In this document: positions 28,494 to 34,459 of the stretch, in pieces | Layout: each line of letters begins with the position of its first letter | How positions within the stretch are numbered: position 1 is the first letter of the stretch | IMG/VR virus record: IMGVR_UViG_3300010354_000012 | Span: 1 to 37,508 of that record | Reading direction: 5' to 3' (one strand) | Length of the DNA stretch: 37,508 nt | DNA from: a virus | The notes under the pieces: model-generated | The model's input: only the letters and a program-made list of their open reading frames with translations | Database searches by the model: none | Told to the model about the DNA's origin: nothing | Made by a program: the position numbers and the translations under genes

Positions 28494-29913
28494 ACCCTAA
28501 TGAGCGCATGGCGCCGCAGGCATCCTGCTGCAGCACCACCGCCTCCACCGCCCGATCCCGCACCAGCACCTTCTCCACAAAGGTCACAAACAACGCTCGG
28601 CTCGCCACCGGATCCGCCGCCACCAGCCCCCAGCCCTCGTCCTTGGCCAGCAGCTCCCGCATCTCCACCACGCTGGTGTCCAGGTCCAGCCGGTGCCCAT
28701 GCATCTGCAGCACGCTCTCCAGCTTCATCCGTTTCCGCAGAATCGCCTCCTGCAGATCTGGATCCTGCCTGGACTCCAGCTCTCGGATCTGCGCCTCCAA
28801 TTCCACCGCCTCATCAAGCTGCCCGTTTTTGACCCCGTTGTGGGCCATCGCATAGGCCAGCAGCTGCTCGCGCTGGCCTTTGATCTTCTCCCAAATCGCC
28901 GTCTTCACCGTCTGCACCTTGATCCGATTGCTGCGCGGCGCCGGGCATTGGAAATACATGCAGCGCAAATACACCGGCCCCAGCCGCACATGGTGCTGAT
29001 ACGCCATGTGCCGCCCGCAGTGGCTGCAGAGCACCAGCTTGGTTAGCTCCCGCACGTAGCCAGGCAACAGGCCGCTGCGTTTGCGGTCGGCATGCTGCAG
29101 CAGCAGCGCACGCACCTTGGCGTGTTGCAGTGGGGTGATCAATGGCTCATGGGCCTCGGCAACCACCTCCCGGTATTCGCCGTTTTTGAGACGACGCTTT
29201 TTCAACAACCCATTGGCATCGCGGTAGGGCTGGTCATGGCCATAGACGCGAAAACCGGCCAGCGTCGGATTCATCAACCAACCGCGCATCCCCGCCACGC
29301 TTGTCCACGGCCGGCCCGGTAGGTGTTGCGCTCGCCTTAGCAACGGCCGCAACTGACCGTCCTTCAAAAACTCCTCCACCAGCGCCCGCGCCGCCTCACA
29401 CGTTTCCGGGTTCAGCTCGTAGTTGGTGCGCTCGGCGTTGAAGCGGTAGCCATAGGGCGCCACAGGCCCCAAGGGGATCAGGTGTTTGCGCTGATAGGCC
29501 CGCCCATGGATCACACGCTCGCTGAGGCGCTCGCTTTCGGCCTGGGCCAGGTTGATCAGCATCCGCGCCACCAGGCGCCCTCCAATGGTCGCCAGATCCA
29601 GGGCGTCATCCAGCGCCAGCAGGCTGGGCGTGTCTTCGGCGCTGAAATAGGTCAGCAGTTCTGCCCCGTGGGCCATCGAGCGGCTGAGCCGATCCAGCCG
29701 CGTGCAGATCACCCGATCCAGCTGACCGGCACGGCAAGCGCGCAGCAGTTCCTTGAGCTTGGGCCGGTCATCCCGTGTGCCTGAGGCCACGTCGATGAAC
29801 TCCACCGTTTTGTGGCCAGCGCCAGCCGCCCGCAGCCGATCCAGCTGCTGCTCCAGCGCCACCTCCTGCTCACCGGAGGCGGTGGAGACCCTGGCGTAGA
29901 GGCCAACCCGCAT
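28486..29913 (-). CDS. large serine recombinase / integrase
   Basis: The 475-residue protein has a resolvase-type catalytic domain (VGLYARVSTASGEQEVALEQ, nucleophile Ser10; RLDRLSRSMAHGAELLTYF), a recombinase domain (GYRFNAERTNYELNPETCEA; GMRGWLMNPTLAGFRVYG), a zinc ribbon (CSHCGRH...CMYFQCPAPR) and a C-terminal coiled coil (GQLDEAVELEAQIRELESRQ). It resembles integrases and the XisF-type element excisases of cyanobacteria. It would integrate the circular genome at attP into a host attB. Length is typical, no motif is missing, and it looks functional. Confidence 0.92.
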   Translation of the reverse strand: MRVGLYARVSTASGEQEVALEQQLDRLRAAGAGHKTVEFIDVASGTRDDRPKLKELLRACRAGQLDRVICTRLDRLSRSMAHGAELLTYFSAEDTPSLLALDDALDLATIGGRLVARMLINLAQAESERLSERVIHGRAYQRKHLIPLGPVAPYGYRFNAERTNYELNPETCEAARALVEEFLKDGQLRPLLRRAQHLPGRPWTSVAGMRGWLMNPTLAGFRVYGHDQPYRDANGLLKKRRLKNGEYREVVAEAHEPLITPLQHAKVRALLLQHADRKRSGLLPGYVRELTKLVLCSHCGRHMAYQHHVRLGPVYLRCMYFQCPAPRSNRIKVQTVKTAIWEKIKGQREQLLAYAMAHNGVKNGQLDEAVELEAQIRELESRQDPDLQEAILRKRMKLESVLQMHGHRLDLDTSVVEMRELLAKDEGWGLVAADPVASRALFVTFVEKVLVRDRAVEAVVLQQDACGAMRSLGLG

Positions 29914-29923
29914 GGTTGCTGGG

Positions 29924-29951
29924 TTCTTAGGCTACGGTAGTGGCTAGTCAA
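29924..29951 (-). promoter_or_regulatory. candidate integrase promoter
   Basis: On the minus strand: TTGACT (29951-29946), 16-bp spacer, TAAGAA (29929-29924), 11 nt before the integrase ATG (29913). A CTAG overlaps the -35. The surrounding GGGTT...AACCC imperfect inverted repeat (29921-29954) could alternatively be part of attP. Confidence 0.45.
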
Positions 29952-29996
29952 CCCTGTCTGGATGGGGTTGGCGACCTGCTACCCGCGAAAAGCCGC

Positions 29997-30245
29997 ATGA
30001 CCACTGCATCGTTGCCGCCACAGGCTCGACCGATCAGCCGTGAGACCCTGATCGAGCTGCTTAGCAGCCAGGGCCAGTGCCACGAAAACCTGGGCTCAGG
30101 GGTCCGTGAAGCCCTCGTCTGTTTGAACGACGCTCGGCACTATTACGACCTGCCGGCGGTGCTGGCGGAGCCCTTGGACCGGTTTGCCAATCACCTGCGC
30201 GAGGCCATTGGGGCGCTGGAGGAGGCGCGAGAGGTGCTGCACTAA
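29997..30245 (+). CDS. unknown helical protein next to integrase
   Basis: The 82-residue protein reads PISRETLIELLSSQGQCHEN, then REALVCLNDARHYYDLPAVL and a helical C-terminus (DRFANHLREAIGALEEAREV). No family is recognised. It is divergently transcribed from the integrase, a place where excision factors or lysogeny modulators are often found. ATG 29997 is preferred over the upstream alternative at 29940, which would overlap the integrase promoter. Confidence 0.6.
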   Translation: MTTASLPPQARPISRETLIELLSSQGQCHENLGSGVREALVCLNDARHYYDLPAVLAEPLDRFANHLREAIGALEEAREVLH

Positions 30246-30268
30246 GACGCAGATTTGCGGCAAACGGA

Positions 30269-30310
30269 TTGCTTCGCGCTAGCGCAGCCTATGCTGCTGC
30301 TTCGCGCTAG
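30269..30310 (+). promoter_or_regulatory. putative promoter/operator with repeated GCTTCGCGCTAG
   Basis: Two copies of GCTTCGCGCTAG (30271-30282 and 30299-30310) bracket a TATGCT hexamer (30290-30295), upstream of the RHH gene at 30350. The -35 is poor (TTGCTT with a 15-bp spacer). The spaced repeats could bind the RHH product for autoregulation. Confidence 0.4.
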
Positions 30311-30349
30311 TCCCGCATTGCGACGACTGGCCACCGAACCACTCCAGCC

Positions 30350-30556
30350 ATGACCGCATCCCTGCATTTGGTGACGCGCCGGCCCAAGCGGCTGACGATC
30401 ACCGTCTCTCACTCCGTCAGCCAGCACCTGCTCAGCCTCAGCGATGAGCAAGGGCGCAGCACCAGCAACTTGGCCGCCCACCTGCTGGAGGTGGCGCTGG
30501 ACGCCTTGGATGGCAAGCCACCCATCCCCAAACGCTGGCCCGGCCAAGCCTCCTAA
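30350..30556 (+). CDS. ribbon-helix-helix (CopG-like) regulator
   Basis: The 68-residue protein has an N-terminal beta strand (KRLTITVSHSVSQHLLSLSD) and the typical RHH second helix segment (EQGRSTSNLAAHLLEVALDA). This pattern is common in small cyanobacterial CopG-like proteins. It probably dimerises and binds paired sites; the repeated GCTTCGCGCTAG upstream is a candidate target. It is a single-gene unit closed by a strong terminator at 30559-30583. Confidence 0.75.
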   Translation: MTASLHLVTRRPKRLTITVSHSVSQHLLSLSDEQGRSTSNLAAHLLEVALDALDGKPPIPKRWPGQAS

Positions 30557-30558
30557 AC

Positions 30559-30583
30559 GCCCCGGCCCCCACCGGGGCTTTTT
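30559..30583 (+). terminator. rho-independent terminator
   Basis: The perfect seven-base stem GCCCCGG / CCGGGGC (30559-30565, 30572-30578) with a six-base loop is followed by five T. It closes the RHH gene and isolates the iteron region. Confidence 0.9.
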
Positions 30584-30670
30584 ACTGGCGTCACGGGCTG
30601 GGTCGCAAGGGACACGGTGACTAGCGCAGGTAGACCTTGCTCGGCTGGCTTCCTGCCGCTAGTTTCTCCG

Positions 30671-30742
30671 GTAGCCGAGGGCTACTGCAGCACTACCGCA
30701 GCAGGGCTCAGGGCTACCGCAGCACTACCGCAGCACTACCGC
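30671..30742. repeat. iteron-like repeat cluster, candidate replication origin
   Basis: Contains three exact copies of GCAGCACTACC (30687, 30719, 30730; the last two tandem), set within an imperfect 32-bp direct repeat beginning GGGCTAC (30679 and 30711), and a perfect inverted repeat GTAGCC-GAG-GGCTAC (30671-30685). It lies directly before the Rep-like gene. Together with the AT-rich tract at 30907 it resembles a lambda- or plasmid-type origin. Confidence 0.65.
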
Positions 30743-30744
30743 TC

Positions 30745-31317
30745 GTGCCACAGCTCAACTTCACGATCCCGGCCGACCTGCTGGACAGGATCGATGCCGC
30801 CAAGCCCGACTATCTAGACAGGAAGGGCTTTGTCTGCCTGTTGCTCGCCCAGCAGCTTGACAAGGCCATTACCCTGGGAGCACCGAGCGCAGCCGGGGCT
30901 CCCTCTAAATCTTCTTCTATACAAGAAGAATTAACCAATAAAACCAATAAAACCAAGACGCGTGTGCGCGCACGCGAGGCCGACCCGTACAAGGGCAAGG
31001 CGATCAGCGCGGAGTTGGTGCCCGATGACCTGCTCGATTGCCAGCAGCTGCTGCCCGAGTTTTGGGCCGTCAAAAAAGGGGTCCGCTCAGAAGGCGTCTG
31101 GAGGCGCGTCTGCGCCAAGCTGCGTGGGTGGACCCCTGAGCAGCGCCGCGAGGCCCTTACAAGGGCCATAGCGAGCGGCTGGGGCGATGTTTTCGAGCCA
31201 CCTGCCGCTAGGGCTAACTCGGGGCAACCTGGTGGCTACGTCGATTCGATCTCCCGCGACCGCCAGGTGCGCGACAGCTTCCTCGCCATGTTCAGCACCG
31301 AACAGGAGGCCGCATGA
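30745..31317 (+). CDS. replication-initiator-like protein (lambda O position)
   Basis: From GTG 30745 the 190-residue protein has an RHH-like N-terminus (LNFTIPADLLDRIDAAKPDY; LDRKGFVCLLLAQQLDKAI), a low-complexity Lys/Thr linker encoded by an AT-rich tract, and a C-terminal domain (AELVPDDLLDCQQLLPEFWA; VRSEGVWRRVCAKLRGWTPE) resembling domains of cyanophage and cyanobacterial replication proteins. Iterons precede it and an AT-rich tract lies inside it, as in lambda O. A longer frame runs upstream from ATG 30637 but would translate the iterons. An initiator role is inference. Confidence 0.6.
   Translation: MPQLNFTIPADLLDRIDAAKPDYLDRKGFVCLLLAQQLDKAITLGAPSAAGAPSKSSSIQEELTNKTNKTKTRVRAREADPYKGKAISAELVPDDLLDCQQLLPEFWAVKKGVRSEGVWRRVCAKLRGWTPEQRREALTRAIASGWGDVFEPPAARANSGQPGGYVDSISRDRQVRDSFLAMFSTEQEAA
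30907..30976. other. AT-rich unwinding element plus alternating purine-pyrimidine tract
   Basis: About 50 bp of AT-rich DNA in a GC-rich gene: an inverted repeat TTCTTCT / AGAAGAA (30912-30918, 30924-30930), then AACCAATAA in 2.7 tandem copies (30933-30956), then 19 bp of strictly alternating purine-pyrimidine (30958-30976). All three are typical of sites where duplex DNA opens. Confidence 0.6.
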
Positions 31318-31709
31318 TCAGCCAGCAGGACTTCTGCAACGTGCTGCAAGCCCTCAGCCGCACACTGCCGCGCTTCAAGCCTTGGGATGAAACCGCCATG
31401 GCCTTGGCCTGGATGACCTTCCCAGAGCGCGCCAAGCACGAGTTGACCCGAGAGATCTGGCTTTACTGCGCCGGTCAGCGGCGCCTCGACCCCAACCCAG
31501 CAGACGACAAGCCGCTGGACCTGCAGCTGCTCGATTACTGCTACCGCAACCGCGATGGCTGCGCCTGCGTGGAGTGGGGCCTCAAGGCCGACTTGCCGCA
31601 ACGCATGAGCCGCGCCCACGTCTTCAACCCACAACCGGTGCCAGGGCAGGCGGTGCTGCCCCCTGAGCCGCCGATCACCAACCCCGTCTTGCAGGAGGCC
31701 CAATCATGA
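31314..31709 (+). CDS. replication-region protein, unknown
   Basis: The 131-residue protein starts at the ATG overlapping the Rep-like stop. It contains QQDFCNVLQALSRTLPRFKP, an ETAMALAWMTFPERAKHELT helix pair, and a Cys-containing YCYRNRDGCACVEWG segment before a Pro-rich tail. Position directly after a lambda-O-like gene corresponds to lambda P (helicase loader), but no such motif is seen and it is much shorter. The function is unknown. Confidence 0.6.
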   Translation: MISQQDFCNVLQALSRTLPRFKPWDETAMALAWMTFPERAKHELTREIWLYCAGQRRLDPNPADDKPLDLQLLDYCYRNRDGCACVEWGLKADLPQRMSRAHVFNPQPVPGQAVLPPEPPITNPVLQEAQS

Positions 31710-32038
31710 GCCTTGGCCCTTTGTTTGACTTTTCGGCTAGTGCTAGCAAGGCTGCCAAAGACCATGCCCTTGCCAGCGTCGGCGCCCATGCCGGCAGCGA
31801 CTTCATGGAGCAGGCCAAAGCCGTGATCGTGCAGCGCCTCTCCGGCAGCGAATGCTTGGCCGAGGAGTTTCGCCGCGTCTGCGAAGAGGCCGGCATCCGC
31901 CCGCATCACCACAACGCCTGGGGCAGCTTGACCAACCAGCTGGTCAAAGCCGGGATCCTGATCGACACCGGCCGCTTGGGCAAAAGCACCAGCGTCCGCA
32001 GCCATGCCCGCCGCCAGCCGATCTGGAGGGTGCGCTGA
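31706..32038 (+). CDS. winged-helix-like small protein
   Basis: The 110-residue protein has helices HAGSDFMEQAKAVIVQRLSG and CLAEEFRRVCEEAGIRPHHH, followed by WGSLTNQLVKAGILIDTGRL and a basic end (RSHARRQPIWRVR). This order resembles small phage winged-helix proteins whose homologues lie in replication regions. ATGA overlap with the upstream gene and TGATG with the downstream one indicate coupling. Its early codons include a GCTAGTGCTAGC element. Confidence 0.65.
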   Translation: MSLGPLFDFSASASKAAKDHALASVGAHAGSDFMEQAKAVIVQRLSGSECLAEEFRRVCEEAGIRPHHHNAWGSLTNQLVKAGILIDTGRLGKSTSVRSHARRQPIWRVR

Positions 32039-32535
32039 TGCGACCGGCCTTTGATCGCTCAGCGGTGCAAGCGCTGCTGCAACGCGGCATCAATGCGGGC
32101 TATTGGACCCTGGAGCAGCTGGACCAGCCTTCCCCCGATTACCAACGCAACCTCAGCGATGCCCGCCGCTCCAAGTTCTTCGGCCCCACCTACCAGCCCC
32201 CTATCCCCTATGCCAACCCGCTGCGATCTGCCAACACCGGCGAAGCCATCCAGCCCATCAGCCCCCGAGACTTTGACGTGGCTGCAGCCACTAGGCCTAA
32301 CGAGGGACGAAAACACCTGGACTTACCGCCTCTCCAATGGCCACCAGTTCCCGGTGAGCGTCACGGGGTTGATCTCGGCGGTGACCAAGACCCCCCAGCA
32401 GATCGAAGCGATCATGGCCACCAAGGACACGTGGCAGCCCCGAGGGAACACCATCCACAGCGCCCTGGAGGTGATGGCACACCAGCGGTGGAATCCCCAG
32501 CCCCCGCCGAACCTGTCTCCACCGCCCCCTGGTGA
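32038..32535 (+). CDS. N-terminal part of nuclease gene, in a different frame
   Basis: From the ATG overlapping the previous stop this frame reads RPAFDRSAVQALLQRGINAG, YWTLEQLDQPSPDYQRNLSD, FGPTYQPPIPYANPLRSANT and IQPISP, which looks genuine. After about 32266 it becomes Pro/Gly/His-rich shadow sequence until the stop at 32535. Skipping one base in the CCCCC run (32262-32266) continues the protein as ...SPETLTWLQPLGLTRDENTW into the nuclease frame. So bases 32038-32266 are probably the true 5' end of the nuclease gene, separated by a +1 shift that is programmed, mutational or a sequencing error. Confidence 0.5.
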   Translation: MRPAFDRSAVQALLQRGINAGYWTLEQLDQPSPDYQRNLSDARRSKFFGPTYQPPIPYANPLRSANTGEAIQPISPRDFDVAAATRPNEGRKHLDLPPLQWPPVPGERHGVDLGGDQDPPADRSDHGHQGHVAAPREHHPQRPGGDGTPAVESPAPAEPVSTAPW

Positions 32536-32917
32536 CTACAGCGCCTGGATCGATCCGCTGCTTACCGCCGACCTCTGGGAGCAGGTGAGCGTCATCGGCA
32601 GCGAGGTGATGGCCTACAGCCTGCGCCGTAACGTCGCCGGCACCGCTGATCTGGTGCTGCGCTTTGCCGATGGCACCTACGGCATCGCGGACCTCAAAAC
32701 CCAAGCCAGCCCTTCCTCTAGGCCCTATGACACCCGCCCTCAACTGGGCGCTGGCGTGGAAATGATTGGCGATCACTACCGCCTGCTGATCAGCCGCTGC
32801 CTCACCCTCTGGTCCCGCCCAGGCAGCCTCAGCATCCAGACCCACAGCGCCGATGAGTGCCTGCAGGCCTGGCTGAACGTCTGCGAGCAGTACGAGATGC
32901 GCTTCCGGCCGTGGTGA
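32210..32917 (+). CDS. PD-(D/E)XK nuclease-like protein
   Basis: The protein contains GLTRDENTWTYRLSNGHQFP, VTGLISAVTKTPQQIEAIMA, GNTIHSALEVMAHQRW, and a nuclease core: EVMAYSLRRNVAGTADLVLR, then GIADLKTQ (the D-L-K of the motif), followed by helices ending CEQYEMRFRPW. The family (RecB/Cas4-like) cuts DNA ends and accompanies phage recombination systems. The first ATG in this frame is 32210 (235 residues), TTG 32273 is another option, but fusion to the upstream frame by a +1 shift near 32266 gives the most natural protein (about 292 residues). Confidence 0.7.
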   Translation: MPTRCDLPTPAKPSSPSAPETLTWLQPLGLTRDENTWTYRLSNGHQFPVSVTGLISAVTKTPQQIEAIMATKDTWQPRGNTIHSALEVMAHQRWNPQPPPNLSPPPPGDYSAWIDPLLTADLWEQVSVIGSEVMAYSLRRNVAGTADLVLRFADGTYGIADLKTQASPSSRPYDTRPQLGAGVEMIGDHYRLLISRCLTLWSRPGSLSIQTHSADECLQAWLNVCEQYEMRFRPW

Positions 32918-32933
32918 CAACAGGTGATAAGCC

Positions 32934-33533
32934 ATGCGTGTATTAGTCGCTTGCGAATACAGCGGTCGTGTGCGTGATGCCTTCCGCCGTCATGGCCATG
33001 ACGCATGGAGCTGCGACCTGTTGCCCACTGAGGTACCTGGTCCACATTTCATGGCCCCCGTAGAGCACGTCCTCGACTTGGGCTGGGATTTGATGGTTGC
33101 TCACCCACCCTGCACGCATCTGGCCGTAAGTGGCTCACGCCATTTCCACCGTAAACAGCGCCAGCAGGCCGAGGCTTTGGACTTTGTGCGGCTACTCATG
33201 GCGGCACCAGTTCCCCGCTGGTGCATTGAAAACCCAGTGAGCGTGATCAGCTCAGCAATCCGTCCACCTGATCAAATCATCCAGCCTTGGCAATACGGCC
33301 ACGGCGAAGTCAAGACCACGTGTCTCTGGCTGCAGAACCTCCCAAAGCTTCGTCCTACTCAATGCGTCGATGGCCGAGAAGCACGGGTGCATCGCATGCC
33401 CCCAGGGCCTGATCGCTGGAAAGATCGCAGCCGTACCTTCCAAGGTGTTGCCGATGCCATGGGGATTCAATGGGGAGCTGTAACCCTGCCTCCGATTGCG
33501 GAGCAGCTTCCATTGCTTGTTACGTCTTGCTAA
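32934..33533 (+). CDS. cytosine-C5 methyltransferase-like protein
   Basis: The 199-residue protein shows a degenerate motif I (VLVACEYSGRVRDAFRRHGH), the catalytic-type loop HPPCTHLAVSGSRHF (PPC motif, Cys about residue 61), CIENPVSV (motif VI-like ENP) and a C-terminal QGVADAMGIQWGA like motif X. It lacks a recognisable target-recognition domain, so it is shorter than full enzymes. Such small Dcm-fold proteins are frequent in phages; they may protect phage DNA or modify bases. It follows the nuclease by 16 nt. Confidence 0.75.
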   Translation: MRVLVACEYSGRVRDAFRRHGHDAWSCDLLPTEVPGPHFMAPVEHVLDLGWDLMVAHPPCTHLAVSGSRHFHRKQRQQAEALDFVRLLMAAPVPRWCIENPVSVISSAIRPPDQIIQPWQYGHGEVKTTCLWLQNLPKLRPTQCVDGREARVHRMPPGPDRWKDRSRTFQGVADAMGIQWGAVTLPPIAEQLPLLVTSC

Positions 33534-33548
33534 GGCTCTCTAGCCCTC

Positions 33549-33577
33549 TTGCCGTAGGCTAGCCTAAGTGCTATATT
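33549..33577 (+). promoter_or_regulatory. sigma70-like promoter with perfect CTAG palindrome
   Basis: TTGCCG (33549-33554), 17-bp spacer, TATATT (33572-33577). The spacer begins with the perfect 12-bp palindrome TAGGCTAGCCTA (33555-33566). It drives the small gene at 33615. Confidence 0.75.
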
Positions 33578-33587
33578 GAACAGGTCA

Positions 33588-33599
33588 GGGGGCGACCCC
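33588..33599 (+). promoter_or_regulatory. leader hairpin GGGG-GCGA-CCCC
   Basis: Four G-C pairs closed by a GCGA (GNRA) tetraloop in the 5' leader, about 4 nt after the predicted transcription start and 15 nt before ATG 33615. The same hairpin with similar flanks (CCGCATC follows) occurs at 34017-34028. Confidence 0.65.
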
Positions 33600-33614
33600 A
33601 TCCGCATCCTTCCC

Positions 33615-33776
33615 ATGTACTACATCGCTCGCAACACCCTCGCCGTAACCGGCCCCATGTCCAAGAAAGCTGCGCTGGCCCTTTGGAGCGCGAACAAAGC
33701 CACGGACGGCGCCAGCTACCAACTCTGCAAGGAAACTGGCAGCGTCAATCCCGTCGTTGTCATGAATCTGACCTGA
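33615..33776 (+). CDS. small orphan protein, 53 residues
   Basis: The product reads YYIARNTLAVTGPMSKKAAL, then ALWSANKATDGASYQLCKET and ends VNPVVVMNLT. No family is recognised. It forms a complete single-gene unit: strong promoter with an operator, a structured leader and a terminator. Such isolated small genes in phages often code for host-takeover or immunity peptides, but that is only inference. Confidence 0.7.
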   Translation: MYYIARNTLAVTGPMSKKAALALWSANKATDGASYQLCKETGSVNPVVVMNLT

Positions 33777-33795
33777 ACGCCCTGCCAGACCTCAG

Positions 33796-33817
33796 GCCCC
33801 CGCAAGGGGGCTTTTTT
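33796..33817 (+). terminator. rho-independent terminator
   Basis: The six-base stem GCCCCC / GGGGGC (33796-33801, 33806-33811) with a GCAA tetraloop is followed by six T. It ends the 33615 gene. Confidence 0.92.
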
Positions 33818-33886
33818 AATGCTTGCCTGCTGCTGATCAGCGGCCGCTAGTCCACCAGCGGCCTATCTCGTGGCACTCTTAAGCCG

Positions 33887-33957
33887 CCGGGATGGCCCGA
33901 ATACAACACCCGCAAGGGGAATCAGGGCGGGCGCATGCGGCGCCATCGGAATCCCGG
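33887..33957 (+). ncRNA. candidate structured RNA
   Basis: The ends CCGGGAT (33887-33893) and ATCCCGG (33951-33957) pair perfectly over 7 bp. Inside, a GCCC/GGGC pairing, a CCC-GCAA-GGG hairpin (33909-33918) and a GCGC/GCGC hairpin (33931-33943) can form together. The outline is multibranched and tRNA-like in size, but lacks a T-loop and a proper CCA. It lies in a 267-nt gap with no convincing gene, upstream of the promoter at 33979. Confidence 0.35.
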
Positions 33958-33978
33958 TACACCATTGCTAGTCACTGC

Positions 33979-34007
33979 TTGACGCCTAGCGTTGGCTAGC
34001 CTATGGT
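33979..34007 (+). promoter_or_regulatory. sigma70-like promoter with CTAG operator
   Basis: TTGACG (33979-33984), 17-bp spacer, TATGGT (34002-34007). The spacer holds CCTAGCG and TTGGCTAGCC, so the layout is almost identical to the early leftward promoter at 27779-27807. It drives the gene cluster from 34044. Confidence 0.78.
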
Positions 34008-34016
34008 TTGCGGTAC

Positions 34017-34028
34017 GGGGGCGACCCC
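34017..34028 (+). promoter_or_regulatory. leader hairpin GGGG-GCGA-CCCC, second copy
   Basis: Same stem and GNRA loop as at 33588, with similar spacing from the -10 and from the ATG (34044), followed by ACCGCATC. The two leaders are clearly homologous although the genes they serve are not. Confidence 0.65.
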
Positions 34029-34043
34029 ACCGCATCTCAAGCC

Positions 34044-34295
34044 ATGAACCCGCTCTGCACGGTTCTCCCAGACCTTCCCCCTTCCGGCTGGGCTGAGCGC
34101 TACATCTTCAACAGCGCCCTGCTCTCCGACTGGTGTCACGAGGAAGACCTCGATGACATGCATGCCACCTTCATCGCCGCAGGCCTCCCCTACACCCTGC
34201 AGCTCAGCCCCGCTGAACCCAGCTCCGAGCCCTACGACTGGGCCGATGAGCCCCGCTCCCCGGAGTCCCGCAACCCTTCGCTGTGCTCCCGATGA
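34044..34295 (+). CDS. small early protein, 83 residues
   Basis: The product starts NPLCTVLPDLPPSGWAERYI, then FNSALLSDWCHEEDLDDMHA and TFIAAGLPYTLQLSPAEPSS, with an acidic Pro/Ser-rich end. No family is recognised. It is the first gene of a rightward cluster of small genes leading to RusA and the methyltransferase. It shares an F(I/L)..(A/H).(L/I)PY.T pattern with the next gene (34292), so the two may be related. Confidence 0.65.
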   Translation: MNPLCTVLPDLPPSGWAERYIFNSALLSDWCHEEDLDDMHATFIAAGLPYTLQLSPAEPSSEPYDWADEPRSPESRNPSLCSR

Positions 34296-34459
34296 CTAGC
34301 ACTAACAAGCTCTCGGATTTGCTGGAGCAGGCCGTCACCAACGACATCCACGAGGAGGACGCCATCGACTTCCTCGAAGACCACCAAATCCCTTACGCCA
34401 CCCACAACCGCCTGTTCCTGCTGGAACTGGCATGGCGCAACGGCTGGAGGCCCGCGTGA
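34292..34459 (+). CDS. small early protein, 55 residues
   Basis: The ATGA overlap couples it to the upstream gene. The product reads TSTNKLSDLLEQAVTNDIHE, then EDAIDFLEDHQIPYATHNRL. It is acidic and helical. The opening codons (ATGACTAGCACTAACAAG) closely match those of the leftward RHH-like gene at 26608. The function is unknown. Confidence 0.65.
   Translation: MTSTNKLSDLLEQAVTNDIHEEDAIDFLEDHQIPYATHNRLFLLELAWRNGWRPA

Noticed and set aside
28500-29784. Plus-strand open frames opposite the serine recombinase
   Set aside because: They mirror the strongly supported minus-strand gene, and their Pro/Ser/His-rich products look like antisense shadows.
30671-30742. Short repeats that might be a CRISPR array
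   Set aside because: Units are 11 bp, two copies abut directly, and there are no unique spacers of normal length; iterons fit better.
30637-30744. Extending the Rep-like gene to ATG 30637
   Set aside because: It would translate the iteron repeats into an unnatural segment; GTG 30745 begins the protein-like sequence.
31213-31224. GGGGCAACC sequence inside the Rep-like gene as another junction motif
   Set aside because: It lies within coding sequence, away from a junction, and the second half of the motif is missing.
33887-33963. tRNA gene
   Set aside because: Size and end pairing suggest one, but there is no T-loop sequence, no clear anticodon arm, and the 3' end does not give a discriminator followed by CCA.
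33892-33999. Small frame starting at ATG 33892 (about 35 codons)
   Set aside because: No ribosome-binding site, runs into the promoter at 33979, and has no recognisable product.
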